Shown: positions 9,601 through 16,577, counted from the first letter of the stretch. The stretch: 36,347 nucleotides of DNA from an uncultured Aquimarina sp. (GCA_947497175.1 CANMFM010000009.1:1-36347), one strand, 5' to 3'. Notes: generated by a model from the sequence alone, not told the origin. Numbers and translations: made by a program.

Positions 9601-9907
9601 TGATTTGGATGCTCGTCTTACATCTCTAAAAAAACGCGTTGATAATTTAAGTGCAGAATTTAAAGGAAATCAATCCAAACAGCAAGTAGGAGAGAAGACC
9701 AAACCTACAATTGGCGATCGCATGTTTGCCATCTACAGAGGAGTAGATCGTTCGACTTATGGCCCAACCAGTACACATTTAGAAACCATGAATATAATCA
9801 ATACGTCAATCAATACCATTACTTCAATGTATACTAATTTGAAGAATGAAGCTGATTCGCTTTCAGAAGCTTTACAAAAAGCCGGAGCGCCCTATGTAGA
9901 AGAATAA
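6635..9907 (+). CDS. Secreted Asp-box / VPS10(sortilin)-like beta-propeller protein
   Basis: This 1090-residue exported protein has a signal peptide of about 24 residues ending near YQATGQ. The body carries at least ten Asp-box-type hairpins, for example KSADGGASW, KSIDGGKTW, RSTDGGETW, RSPDRGTTW, ISDDGGKTF and KSVDNGRTW, which build one or two large propellers as in sortilin/VPS10 and BNR-repeat proteins. After about residue 760 comes an Ig-like segment (ILTITNSAGQTIRRIQGP, then FHRVSWDLRY) and a Lys/Glu-rich coiled-coil-like tail. Such proteins are common in marine Bacteroidota and are often labelled glycosyl hydrolase, but no catalytic residues support that. Location is periplasmic or cell surface; no C-terminal sorting domain is seen. 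It is a single-gene unit with a terminator after it and no clear promoter in 6475-6634. Confidence 0.85.
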   Translation: MKTKLTHLLFLAFLFTISYQATGQRSKGKQTVESAFTDSIFSGLKLRNIGPAFMSGRIADIAIHPKNENIWYVAVGSGGVWKTINSGTTWNPVFDDQTSYSIGCVTIDPNDHNIIWVGTGENVGGRHVGYGDGIYKSADGGASWENMGLKTSEHISKIVIHPENSDVIWAAVQGPLWKKGGERGLYKSIDGGKTWKKTLGDDQWVGVTDLILDPRNPDRLYAATWQRHRTVAAYMGGGPGSGIHRSTDGGETWQELKNGLPKSQMGKIGLAISPQNPDILYAAIELDRRTGGVYRSPDRGTTWEKCSDAVAGATGPHYYQELYASPHHFEKLFLVDSRMQISDDGGKTFYRMNSKHKHGDNHAVAFKKNDPDYLLVGTDGGLYETFDLTKNWRFIDNLPVTQYYKVAVDDAKPFYNIYGGTQDNSTQGGPSRTDNVHGIQNSDWKIVLNWDGHQPATEPGNPNIMYAERQEGNLSRIDLTTGEVIDIQPQPGANESFERFNWDAPILVSAHDPKRIYFASQRLWRSDNRGDKWTALSGDLTKNEERIELSIMGKKQSWDAPWDFLAMSNYNTITSIAESPKNENVLYIGTDDAIIQATEDGGANWRKINVGSLPGVPATAFVNDIKADLFDANTVYVVLDNHKYGDFNPYVVKSVDNGRTWKSIKGNLPKRTLVWRIVQDHVQPNLFFAATEFGIYFTVNGGNQWVKLKGNMPTISFRDLAIQRRENDLVGASFGRGFFVFDDYTALRSVSEAKLKEEAVLFPARDAWWYIPRPDLSFDDEKGSQGASHYVAPNPDFGAVFTYYLKDGFKTSEEKRKETEKKNEGKDIAFPGWDKVEAERTAAKPQIILTITNSAGQTIRRIQGPITSGFHRVSWDLRYPATESITLKEQEYPYGAPRGLMAVPGQYTATLSKVVDGKTTQLSDPKSFTVKKMREGALKGATPEKAATFWRNFEEAQGKVSALDIKIGKLEKRVSAMNRALRNANTAPGDLDARLTSLKKRVDNLSAEFKGNQSKQQVGEKTKPTIGDRMFAIYRGVDRSTYGPTSTHLETMNIINTSINTITSMYTNLKNEADSLSEALQKAGAPYVEE

Positions 9908-9926
9908 ATTTATAGTTTTGTATACC

Positions 9927-9975
9927 AAAAAAAACGACCTCACAGATCTTTGAAATCTGTGGGGTCTTTAATTTT
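9927..9975 (+). terminator. Intrinsic terminator after the propeller gene
   Basis: A 12-bp inverted repeat (9936-9947 with 9955-9966, one G-T wobble) has a 7-base loop. It is preceded by eight A and followed by a T-rich TCTTTAATTTT, so it could act in both directions. Confidence 0.8.
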
Positions 9976-9986
9976 GATTCAATTGA

Positions 9987-10307
9987 CACCCAATAGCGTC
10001 AGGAAGAAAGTTGACGATTTTTTTTGCTCCCGACAGCGTCAGGAAGAACATTGATGGTTTTTTTTGCTCCCGACAGCGTCAGGAAGAAAGTTGACAGTTT
10101 TTTTTGCTCCCGACAGTGTCAGGAAGAAAATTGACGGTTTTTTTTGCTCCCGACAGCGTCAGGAAGAAAGTTGACGGTTTTTTTTGCTCCCGACAGCGTC
10201 AGGAAGAAAATTGACGGTTTTTTTTGCTCCCGACAGTGTCAGGAAGAAAATTGATGGTTTTTTTTTGCTCCCGACAGTGTCAGGAAGAAAATTGATGGTT
10301 TTTTTTG
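9987..10307. repeat. Eight-unit 40-bp tandem repeat with T8 tracts
   Basis: Seven well-kept units begin at 10027, 10067, 10107, 10147, 10187, 10227 and 10268, preceded by one degenerate unit at 9987. The period is 40 bp except one 41-bp unit with an extra T. Each unit has a CTCCCGACAG core, then GTCAGGAAGAA, a short TTGACGG-type segment and a run of eight T. On the + strand CGTCA can pair with TGACG across a 10-base loop just before the T run, which is terminator-like. On the - strand CTTCCTGAC can pair with GTCGGGAG around a 3-base loop. Units differ mainly by C/T or A/G at a few positions. The array fills the space between two convergent genes and stops 2 bases before the DUF6048 stop codon. 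Its function is unknown. Confidence 0.92.
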
Positions 10308-10309
10308 TT

Positions 10310-11029
10310 CTATTTTTTCTTCTTGAAAAAAGGTATTAGATAACTTACAGTATATCCATATCCTACACCTATTTCACTAAAATCATTAGTTCTTCCAAAT
10401 CCAGGGATATAAAGATTGTCAAACCCTTCCGGAATTTCTTCACTCACTAAATTTCTTAACGATACATTGGCTCCAAGGTATAGGTTGTTTATAATCTCTA
10501 CTTCAATACCAAAAACCAACTCAATCCAACTCGCTGTTAATCCGTCAGATTCTCGGCTTTCTGTTATTCTGTTTTCTCCAAAATAGTTTGTGCCTGTAAA
10601 AATAGAATATTCATTTAGCGTTTGATTAAATGTAGAAAAGCCATAGCGCAGTCCCACGTAAACACTATTTTGCATTCCTCGCCAGTTATCATAAGTGTTG
10701 TAATCGACACCAGCTCTAATGTAGCTTCCAGAACCTTCTACGTTAATATTATCTTCGTCTCTAATCAGGGATTCATTACCTACCTCTGCCGCGATATAGA
10801 ATTTTTTGTAAAATCTATAATCTCCAACGATTTCAAATCCTTCATACTTTTCATCAACAGCAGACCTGATCAACCTTGCAATATCAATTCCTGCTCTTAG
10901 TCCATACTTTTCTGATGGAGCAAGAGTATCCTGGGATATTGCTTTTTCTTTGGTCTCTTCTTCCTGTGCCTGAAGGACTGCAACAAGTAGAATGCTAATG
11001 AAAAATAAATATGTGCGTAGTTGTTTCAT
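10310..11029 (-). CDS. DUF6048 family outer-membrane beta-barrel-like protein
   Basis: This 239-residue exported protein has a signal peptide of about 21 residues (FFISILLVAVLQAQ). The mature part is rich in alternating aromatic/hydrophobic beta strands (YIRAGVDYNTYDNW, SVYVGLRYGFSTF) and ends with YTVSYLIPFFKKKK, typical of small Bacteroidota outer-membrane barrels of the DUF6048 type. No enzymatic motif is seen. Its 5' end overlaps the DUF6452 gene by 35 bases, so the two are co-translated, and rlmD lies just upstream on the same strand. That order recurs in Flavobacteriaceae as far as I recall, but no functional link is known. The tandem repeat begins right after its stop. Confidence 0.78.
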   Translation of the reverse strand: MKQLRTYLFFISILLVAVLQAQEEETKEKAISQDTLAPSEKYGLRAGIDIARLIRSAVDEKYEGFEIVGDYRFYKKFYIAAEVGNESLIRDEDNINVEGSGSYIRAGVDYNTYDNWRGMQNSVYVGLRYGFSTFNQTLNEYSIFTGTNYFGENRITESRESDGLTASWIELVFGIEVEIINNLYLGANVSLRNLVSEEIPEGFDNLYIPGFGRTNDFSEIGVGYGYTVSYLIPFFKKKK

Positions 11030-11510
11030 CTGTTACGTCTTCTCTTTGTATTGTTATGCTTCTAATCCAACTACCATCATCACCAGCTTCGGGTGGCGAT
11101 ACTGTAAGACCTTTATAGTTAACTCTAAACCCACAAGCGCTGCTTACATATTCTTGTTCTAATGTATATTGAAAACTTACAGTATCTGTGTTTAATGGGA
11201 TAGAATCATTTTCAAAGATTGAATTTATAGTAAACTCATAATCTGTTATAGATTCATTTGTTTTTAAAGGTATTGCAATCGAATCTGTAACACCATCTAA
11301 GGCGAAAATAGCTTCTACATCTACTGCTTTTACCTGCAGTTCTACGGGAGCTTTTGCTTCTGTTCCCGTATCAAAATCAAGAAATTTTATAATCAGTAGC
11401 GGAGTCGTAGCTGTTCCTTCTGCACAGATGTCATCGCGCTCGCAGCTAGAACTTGTAAGGATAATAAATAGTACTGTTGATATTAGTAGTAGATATTTAA
11501 ATAATGTCAT
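10995..11510 (-). CDS. DUF6452 family lipoprotein
   Basis: This is a 171-residue lipoprotein: a hydrophobic signal is followed by the lipobox LTSSSC, with Cys23 as the lipidated residue. Conserved-looking Cys28 in DDICAEGT and CGF near 125 may form a disulfide. The rest is predicted beta-rich. Function is unknown; the family is largely flavobacterial and sits between rlmD and DUF6048. The ATG at 11510 is 3 bases after the rlmD stop, and its 3' end overlaps the next gene by 35 bases. The tight packing suggests one rlmD-DUF6452-DUF6048 transcript, with the lipoprotein and barrel acting at the outer membrane. Confidence 0.78.
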   Translation of the reverse strand: MTLFKYLLLISTVLFIILTSSSCERDDICAEGTATTPLLIIKFLDFDTGTEAKAPVELQVKAVDVEAIFALDGVTDSIAIPLKTNESITDYEFTINSIFENDSIPLNTDTVSFQYTLEQEYVSSACGFRVNYKGLTVSPPEAGDDGSWIRSITIQREDVTDETTTHIFIFH

Positions 11511-11513
11511 AGG

Positions 11514-12923
11514 CTATCTTTTTTCTAATAAAACCACATTTTCTACGTGATACGTCTGCGGAAACATGTCTACTGGTTGTACTTTGGTTACTTTGTATGT
11601 TTCATCTAATAACGCCAAATCACGTGCTTGTGTTGCACTGTTGCAACTAACATACACGATCTTTTCGGGTGATATATTGAGTAGTTGTCCTACAACATCT
11701 TTGTGCATGCCATCTCTTGGAGGGTCTGTAATTACTACTTCTGGCTGACCATGTTGAGCAATAAATTCTTTTGTAAATACTTTTTTCATATCGCCTACAT
11801 AAAATTCTGTATTTGAGATATGATTATTTTTTGCATTTGTTTTAGCATCTTCTATAGCTTCGGGCACTGCTTCAACACCGATTACTTTTTTTGCTTGCTT
11901 AGCAACAAACTGGGCGATAGTACCTGTACCTGTATATAAATCGTATACAAGTTCATTGCCAGTAAGACCCGCAAAATCTCGAGTAACTTTATATAATTCG
12001 TAGGCTTGCTTAGAATTGGTTTGATAAAAAGATTTCGCGTTAATCTTAAATCGTAATCCTTCCATTTCCTCTTCGATGTAGTCTTTTCCTTTATAGCATA
12101 TTACTTGCTGGTCATAAATGGTATCATTTCCTTTGCCATTGATAACATACTGCAAAGAAGTAATTTCTGGAAACTCTGAAGCAATATAATCTAATAAAAG
12201 TGTTCTTTTTTCTTCATCTTCATTAAAAAATTGTAAAAGCACCATGATCTCACCGGTAGATGCGATACGTAACATTAATGTACGTAAAAAGCCTTCTTGC
12301 TTACGGGCATTATAAAAAGAAAGGTTATTGGCTGTAGCAAAAGCTTTTACTTTATTTCTTATCGCATTACTGGGATCTTCTTGTAAATAACAGGTGTCAA
12401 TGTCTAAGATTTTGTCCCACATACCAGGCATATGAAATCCCAATGCATTTCTGTTTTCAATTTCTGTATCGCTTTGTATTTCTTCTAAGGTTAACCATCT
12501 GCTATCACTAAAAGAAAATTCCATTTTATTTCTATAAAAAAACTGATCTGCAGAACCTAATATCGGGTTTACCTCGGGTAGTTCTATTTTGCCCAAACGC
12601 GTAAGATTATTTACAACTTCTTGCTGTTTGTATGCCAGTTGATGCTCATAGGCCATAAATTGCCATTTACAACCCCCACAGGTTCCAAAATGTTTACAAG
12701 TAGGCTCTACGCGTTTGCTGGATTGCTTATGAAAAACCGTAGCAGAGCCTTCATAATATGCTTTGCGTTTTTTGGTGGTTTGTATATCTACGATATCACC
12801 AGGAACGGCATTGTTAATAAATATCACTTTGCCATCAGGAGCTTTGGCAATACTTTTTCCTTTAGCGCCTGCATCTAGTACTTCGATATGTTCAAAGATT
12901 TGTCTTCTATTTTTTCTTGCCAT
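11514..12923 (-). CDS. rlmD: 23S rRNA (uracil-5-)-methyltransferase RlmD family
   Basis: This 469-residue protein makes m5U in 23S rRNA (U1939 in the E. coli RlmD model). An N-terminal TRAM domain (about 10-65) is followed by a [4Fe-4S] cluster site with Cys76, Cys82 and Cys85 (CKHFGTCGGC) and Cys178. The SAM loop is DLYTGTGT (328-335), the TDPPRDG motif is at 399-405, the nucleophile is Cys427 in VSCNSATQARDL, and the C-terminal Glu of YHVENVVLLE (461) is the general base. All key residues are intact. RlmD, RlmC and TrmA paralogues are hard to tell apart; the TRAM domain plus the cluster fits RlmD/RumA. A TATTTTTG box ends 5 bases before the ATG, implying a leaderless or nearly leaderless mRNA. 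Confidence 0.9.
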   Translation of the reverse strand: MARKNRRQIFEHIEVLDAGAKGKSIAKAPDGKVIFINNAVPGDIVDIQTTKKRKAYYEGSATVFHKQSSKRVEPTCKHFGTCGGCKWQFMAYEHQLAYKQQEVVNNLTRLGKIELPEVNPILGSADQFFYRNKMEFSFSDSRWLTLEEIQSDTEIENRNALGFHMPGMWDKILDIDTCYLQEDPSNAIRNKVKAFATANNLSFYNARKQEGFLRTLMLRIASTGEIMVLLQFFNEDEEKRTLLLDYIASEFPEITSLQYVINGKGNDTIYDQQVICYKGKDYIEEEMEGLRFKINAKSFYQTNSKQAYELYKVTRDFAGLTGNELVYDLYTGTGTIAQFVAKQAKKVIGVEAVPEAIEDAKTNAKNNHISNTEFYVGDMKKVFTKEFIAQHGQPEVVITDPPRDGMHKDVVGQLLNISPEKIVYVSCNSATQARDLALLDETYKVTKVQPVDMFPQTYHVENVVLLEKR

Positions 12924-12927
12924 AGCG

Positions 12928-12935
12928 CAAAAATA
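12928..12935 (-). promoter_or_regulatory. -7 box of rlmD, immediately before the ATG
   Basis: On the minus strand this reads TATTTTTG then GCGCT then the rlmD ATG. It is an exact TAnnTTTG match so close to the start codon that the RNA 5' end should coincide with or fall within a few bases of it. A -33 TTG at the usual spacing is not visible. Confidence 0.5.
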
Positions 12936-13522
12936 AGAATAGAAAGCATATACTTATTAATTATTCAATATATCTTATAAAAAAATGAGTTTATCTAGTC
13001 GTTCTTCGGCGCTATACTATAGATTATAGGGATGCGGTATTTGACTCTTTGTTAGTAATGCTCATCACTATTTCTTGCCATGTCAGCTCGAGCAGCGTCG
13101 AGAGGTCGCTGAAAAAAAAATCCCTTGTGAAAGTGTTTAAAATTAAACTTTTACATCGAACACAAGTTAAGCGTATACCTCGAATACCAACGATTTTGAA
13201 TATTGATCCTGTATAACAATCTAAAACGTTTAACCTTAATTTGTTTCTGGACCTTATCATCATCCATTATGTATACAAGTAATAAAGTTCTGAAAATACA
13301 TTCAGAATGACGCTAAATAATATCATGAGTTCATCAAACAGACAATCGTGTAAAGATTAAAATTTTGAGGTTTATCAAGGTGCAAAATCAAAAATTAGAT
13401 AAAGATTTAGTAATTTGCGACATTCTTAGGGATGATTTCTCTCCCACGCTGAATTTTCGATTCTTTTCGAAAGGATAAAGGTACAGAAGGAATGGACATT
13501 TTATCAATTTAAATTATCAAAA
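12936..13522. other. Gene-poor intergenic region with dispersed-repeat fragments
   Basis: About 590 bases separate rlmD from rocD. I find no convincing gene; a 79-codon open frame on the minus strand (13024-13263) lacks any recognisable feature. At 13079-13110 there is a GTCAGCTCGAGCAGCGTCGAG segment containing a CTCGA/TCGAG inverted repeat, and at 13301-13313 TTCAGAATGACGC. Both resemble fragments of the short dispersed repeats common between flavobacterial genes. The last 150 bases should hold the rocD promoter, but no exact TAnnTTTG is seen (nearest: TAGTAATTTG, which has a wrong gap). Confidence 0.5.
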
Positions 13523-14800
13523 ATGGCTGTTTTAGAAAAATTAACTTCTCAGCAAGCAATCGATTTAGAAAACAAGTATGGAGCTCATAACTACCATCCT
13601 TTACCTGTAGTGTTACATAAAGGAGAAGGTGTCTATGTATGGGATGTAGAAGGAAAAAAGTATTATGATTTCTTAAGTGCATATTCTGCAGTTAATCAAG
13701 GTCATTGTCATCCCAAAATTGTAGGAGCAATGGTAAATCAGGCGCAAACATTGACATTAACCTCTCGAGCATTTTACAACGATAAATTAGGAGAATATGA
13801 GAAGTTTGCATCCGAGTTTTTTGGTTTTGATAAGCTTTTACCAATGAATACCGGAGCAGAAGCTGTAGAGACTGCTCTGAAGATATGTAGAAAATGGGCA
13901 TACGAGAAAAAAGGGATCGCTGAAAATGAAGCACAGATAATTGTGTGTGAAAATAATTTTCATGGAAGAACAACAACGATTATTTCATTTTCTAATGATC
14001 CGGTAGCCAGAAAGAATTTTGGCCCTTATACTGAAGGATTTATAAAAATAGAATATGACAATCTTGCTGCCTTAGAGCAAGCGCTACAAAGTAATACGAA
14101 TGTTGCCGGATTCTTAGTAGAACCTATACAAGGTGAAGCTGGGGTGTATGTACCTTCAGAAGATTATTTGTCAAAAGCCAAAGCGCTTTGCGCAAAGTTT
14201 GGAGTATTGTTTATCGCCGACGAGGTTCAAACCGGAATTGCAAGAACCGGAAGATTGTTGGCCACGTGTGGTAATTGTTCCTGTTCCGATAAAAATTGCT
14301 CTAAAGAGCCAGAAGTAAAGCCGGATATTCTAATCTTGGGTAAAGCATTAAGCGGTGGTGCATATCCTGTTTCGGCAGTACTGGCAGATGATCCTATAAT
14401 GCAGGTTATTAGACCAGGTAACCATGGAAGTACTTTTGGAGGCAATCCGGTCGCTGCGGCAGTGGCAATTGCTGCATTAGAGGTAGTACGAGATGAAAAG
14501 CTTGCAGAAAACGCTTATGAGCTAGGAGAACTCTTTAGATCAGAGCTCAATAAATATATAGAACATTCGTCTATTGTAAATTTAGTACGTGGTAAAGGAT
14601 TGCTAAATGCCATCGTAATTAATGATTCTGAAGAAAGCGAAACCGCATGGAATATATGTGTTGCTTTAAAAGAGAACGGGCTTTTAGCTAAACCCACTCA
14701 TGGTAACATCATTCGTTTTGCGCCACCATTAGTGATGAATAAAGAACAGCTATTAGATTGTGTTGCTATTATTACTAAAACACTAAAAGAATTTGAATAG
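13523..14800 (+). CDS. rocD: Ornithine--oxo-acid (ornithine delta-) aminotransferase
   Basis: This is a 425-residue PLP enzyme, class III aminotransferase fold. It converts ornithine plus 2-oxoglutarate to glutamate-5-semialdehyde and glutamate, linking arginine catabolism with proline and glutamate. Visible features are [10 protein letters not shown] (109-118), FHGRT at 146-150, the cofactor Asp in IADEVQTG (231-238), and the Schiff-base Lys274 in [19 protein letters not shown] follows near 300. Between RTGRLLA and KPDILILGK it carries a Cys-rich insert with Cys249, Cys252, Cys254 and Cys259, absent from the well-studied enzymes but familiar from other flavobacterial sequences. Length fits the family. 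It is monocistronic; its stop is 5 bases from the convergent blh stop. Confidence 0.93.
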   Translation: MAVLEKLTSQQAIDLENKYGAHNYHPLPVVLHKGEGVYVWDVEGKKYYDFLSAYSAVNQGHCHPKIVGAMVNQAQTLTLTSRAFYNDKLGEYEKFASEFFGFDKLLPMNTGAEAVETALKICRKWAYEKKGIAENEAQIIVCENNFHGRTTTIISFSNDPVARKNFGPYTEGFIKIEYDNLAALEQALQSNTNVAGFLVEPIQGEAGVYVPSEDYLSKAKALCAKFGVLFIADEVQTGIARTGRLLATCGNCSCSDKNCSKEPEVKPDILILGKALSGGAYPVSAVLADDPIMQVIRPGNHGSTFGGNPVAAAVAIAALEVVRDEKLAENAYELGELFRSELNKYIEHSSIVNLVRGKGLLNAIVINDSEESETAWNICVALKENGLLAKPTHGNIIRFAPPLVMNKEQLLDCVAIITKTLKEFE

Positions 14801-14805
14801 AGCTC

Positions 14806-15741
14806 TTAAAACTGCTTATTAAATTTTGCCATTATCCAAATATGGGGGAAGGTTATAGCAGCAATTAAGGTGAAAAATATAGCTAAAAACATGCGGCTCT
14901 CATTATAAAAAATGAAGTATAAGATTGATAAACCAATTATCGATATAAACCAATACAAAAAGGAGGATTTCAAATATTTATAGAAGTTCTCCTTTTTTAA
15001 ATTACCATAAAGATAATATACCTGATCTGTCACTGATGGTATACTATGCCAAAAAATAAAGTAAATAGCAAATGCCCAAAGCAAGGAAGCAGTATAAAAC
15101 ACTATAAAGAAGACAACGAGGTAAAAAAGTTCTTCAATTATATTGGTTTTGATTTTTTTCTTAGAATACGTAACGAATCCAAAGAGTGCAAATAACAAAG
15201 AAGAGAAAACTAATATATATTTATAAAAATCCTTATGTGGATTTATGCCCGTGATATTTTCAATAATAGGAGAGACCTCAAGATGATTGGTGTAAAACAA
15301 CATAAAAAGAATGATCATCCCATAAAATAGATTAATTAGTTTTCCGTAAATATTATCGTCAATAATTTTTGAACTCCAATGTTGTTCCCCAAAGTGAAAA
15401 GCACTTAATATTATAAATAATGATAGTGCTATAATAGGAAGAAAATAGAAAAGGAGTATACTAATGCTTATTATAGATATGTATATTATAAGTGTTCTAT
15501 AGGAATTCTTTTTTTTATGTGCTTTTGAAGTCTTTTCAATCAATTTTATATCATTTGATCCGTGTAAAATTCCTAAGGATAGTATAAGAAAATAGGCAAG
15601 AAAATCTTCTACGCTATCCTCAAAATAAACTGCAAACCATAATGAAAAAAAAGTGGCAATTAAGATAAAACTTTTCAGGTTCGTAAAAAATAAAGCTTGA
15701 CTTTTCATTTTGTTTAATAAATTTGTCTTAAAGTTAAACAT
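14806..15741 (-). CDS. blh: Brp/Blh family beta-carotene 15,15'-dioxygenase
   Basis: This integral-membrane iron enzyme splits beta-carotene into two retinals, the rhodopsin chromophore. In a 311-residue frame with many hydrophobic helices, the conserved metal-binding type histidines are present: LGILHGSND (His60), FHFGEQHW (His116, His121), WHSIPS (His232) and FPHIWIM (His300). The rhodopsin gene is divergent, 48 bases away, so chromophore and opsin form one module. Start: ATG at 15741 gives the full frame, but ATG at 15708 (MKSQALFF) would lie just outside the repeated operator and the rhodopsin promoter box and gives a 300-residue protein. I consider 15708 at least as likely. A possible minus-strand -7 box TAATTTTG lies at 15781-15774. 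No carotenoid genes are in the window. Confidence 0.88.
   Translation of the reverse strand: MFNFKTNLLNKMKSQALFFTNLKSFILIATFFSLWFAVYFEDSVEDFLAYFLILSLGILHGSNDIKLIEKTSKAHKKKNSYRTLIIYISIISISILLFYFLPIIALSLFIILSAFHFGEQHWSSKIIDDNIYGKLINLFYGMIILFMLFYTNHLEVSPIIENITGINPHKDFYKYILVFSSLLFALFGFVTYSKKKIKTNIIEELFYLVVFFIVFYTASLLWAFAIYFIFWHSIPSVTDQVYYLYGNLKKENFYKYLKSSFLYWFISIIGLSILYFIFYNESRMFLAIFFTLIAAITFPHIWIMAKFNKQF
15697..15725 (+). promoter_or_regulatory. Candidate proteorhodopsin promoter
   Basis: TTG at 15697-15699, an 18-base gap, then TAAATTTG at 15718-15725 match the Bacteroidota -33/-7 pattern. The predicted RNA start is near 15731, giving a leader of about 59 bases. The promoter overlaps the 5' end of the longest blh frame and the first half-site of the operator array. 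Confidence 0.5.
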
Positions 15742-15778
15742 TTTTTGTTTAATGTTTCTTAAATTCGATTAAACAAAA
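15708..15778. promoter_or_regulatory. Duplicated inverted-repeat operator between blh and rhodopsin
   Basis: Two units repeat at a 35-bp offset. Unit A has TTTTGTTTAAT (15708-15718), a 14-base gap, then GTTAAACATTT (15733-15743). Unit B has TTTTGTTTAAT (15743-15753), a 14-base gap, then ATTAAACAAAA (15768-15778). Unit B is a perfect 11-bp inverted repeat. In unit A the left arm is identical and the right arm keeps the TTAAACA core. All four sites share TGTTTAA/TTAAACA. The array covers both candidate divergent -7 boxes, so it is well placed to control blh and the rhodopsin together. The regulator is not in the window. Confidence 0.65.
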
Positions 15779-15789
15779 TTATAAATGTT

Positions 15790-16527
15790 ATGAAAAATTT
15801 ATTAATGTCAATTACCTCGATACCGGAGATTGCGACTGACGATTATGTGGGTTTTACATTCTTTGTTGGTTGTATGGCCATGATGGCTGCATCCGTATTT
15901 TTCTTTTTCACTATGAATAGTTATGATAGAAAATGGAGAACCTCTATCCTAATTTCAGGATTGATTACGTTTATCGCTGCTGTACATTACTGGTATATGA
16001 GGGACTATTGGTATGCTAATGTAAGCTCTCCAACATTTTTCCGTTATGTGGATTGGATACTTACTGTACCACTTATGTGTGTTGAATTTTACCTTATTCT
16101 AAAAGTGGCCGGAGCAAAAAAATCTTTAATGTGGAGATTGATTGGTTTATCGGTTATTATGCTAGTTACAGGATATTTTGGAGAAGCCGTGTATAGAGAC
16201 CAAGCTTGGTTATGGGGTCTAATATCTGGTATTGCTTATTTTATCATTGTTTACGATATTTGGCTTGGTAAAGCTAAAAAACTTGCTGTAGAAGCAGGAG
16301 GAGCCGTACTTTCTGCACATAAAACGTTATGTTGGTTTGTGTTAGTGGGATGGGCTATTTATCCTATAGGTTATATGGCCGGTACTCCTGGATGGTACGA
16401 TGGGATATTTGGAGGCCTTGCCATGGATGTAGTATATAATATAGGAGATGCAATTAATAAAATCGGTTTTGGTTTGGTTGTTTATAATCTAGCGGTTACG
16501 GCCTCAGAAAAACCTGTTAATGCTTAA
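15790..16527 (+). CDS. Proteorhodopsin, green-tuned light-driven outward proton pump
   Basis: This is a 245-residue seven-helix microbial rhodopsin. Helix C reads RYVDWILTVPLMCVEFYLIL (85-104): Asp88 (proton acceptor), Thr92 and Glu99 (proton donor) give the DTE signature of proton-pumping proteorhodopsin, not the NDQ sodium-pump or NTQ chloride-pump types. His66 matches the His75 partner of the counter-ion. The retinal Schiff base is Lys224 in DAINKIGFG. Met96 occupies the spectral-tuning position (105 in the reference protein), and Met or Leu there gives green absorption. It acts in the inner membrane and exports H+ in light. Start ATG at 15790 and the length fit the family. It is transcribed alone, ends at a strong terminator and is divergent from blh. 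Confidence 0.96.
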   Translation: MKNLLMSITSIPEIATDDYVGFTFFVGCMAMMAASVFFFFTMNSYDRKWRTSILISGLITFIAAVHYWYMRDYWYANVSSPTFFRYVDWILTVPLMCVEFYLILKVAGAKKSLMWRLIGLSVIMLVTGYFGEAVYRDQAWLWGLISGIAYFIIVYDIWLGKAKKLAVEAGGAVLSAHKTLCWFVLVGWAIYPIGYMAGTPGWYDGIFGGLAMDVVYNIGDAINKIGFGLVVYNLAVTASEKPVNA

Positions 16528-16546
16528 TTTAAGTTTTAGTATCAAT

Positions 16547-16577
16547 AAAAAACCTCGCAATTTGCGAGGTTTTTTTA
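16547..16577 (+). terminator. Terminator of the rhodopsin gene
   Basis: AACCTCGC pairs with GCGAGGTT around a short AATTT loop, flanked by A6 and T7. This makes a strong, probably bidirectional intrinsic terminator 20 bases after the stop. Confidence 0.92.

Noticed and set aside
6635..9907. Glycosyl hydrolase function for the Asp-box protein
   Set aside because: Asp boxes are structural hairpins; no catalytic acid or nucleophile set of a sialidase or other glycosidase can be identified.
9987..10307. Regular repeat array considered as CRISPR
   Set aside because: The full 40-bp period is conserved, so there are no unique spacers; long T tracts and no cas genes nearby.
13024..13263. 79-codon open frame on the minus strand between rlmD and rocD
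   Set aside because: No recognisable domain, no signal or promoter box, and it runs through a dispersed-repeat fragment with palindromic sequence; more likely non-coding.
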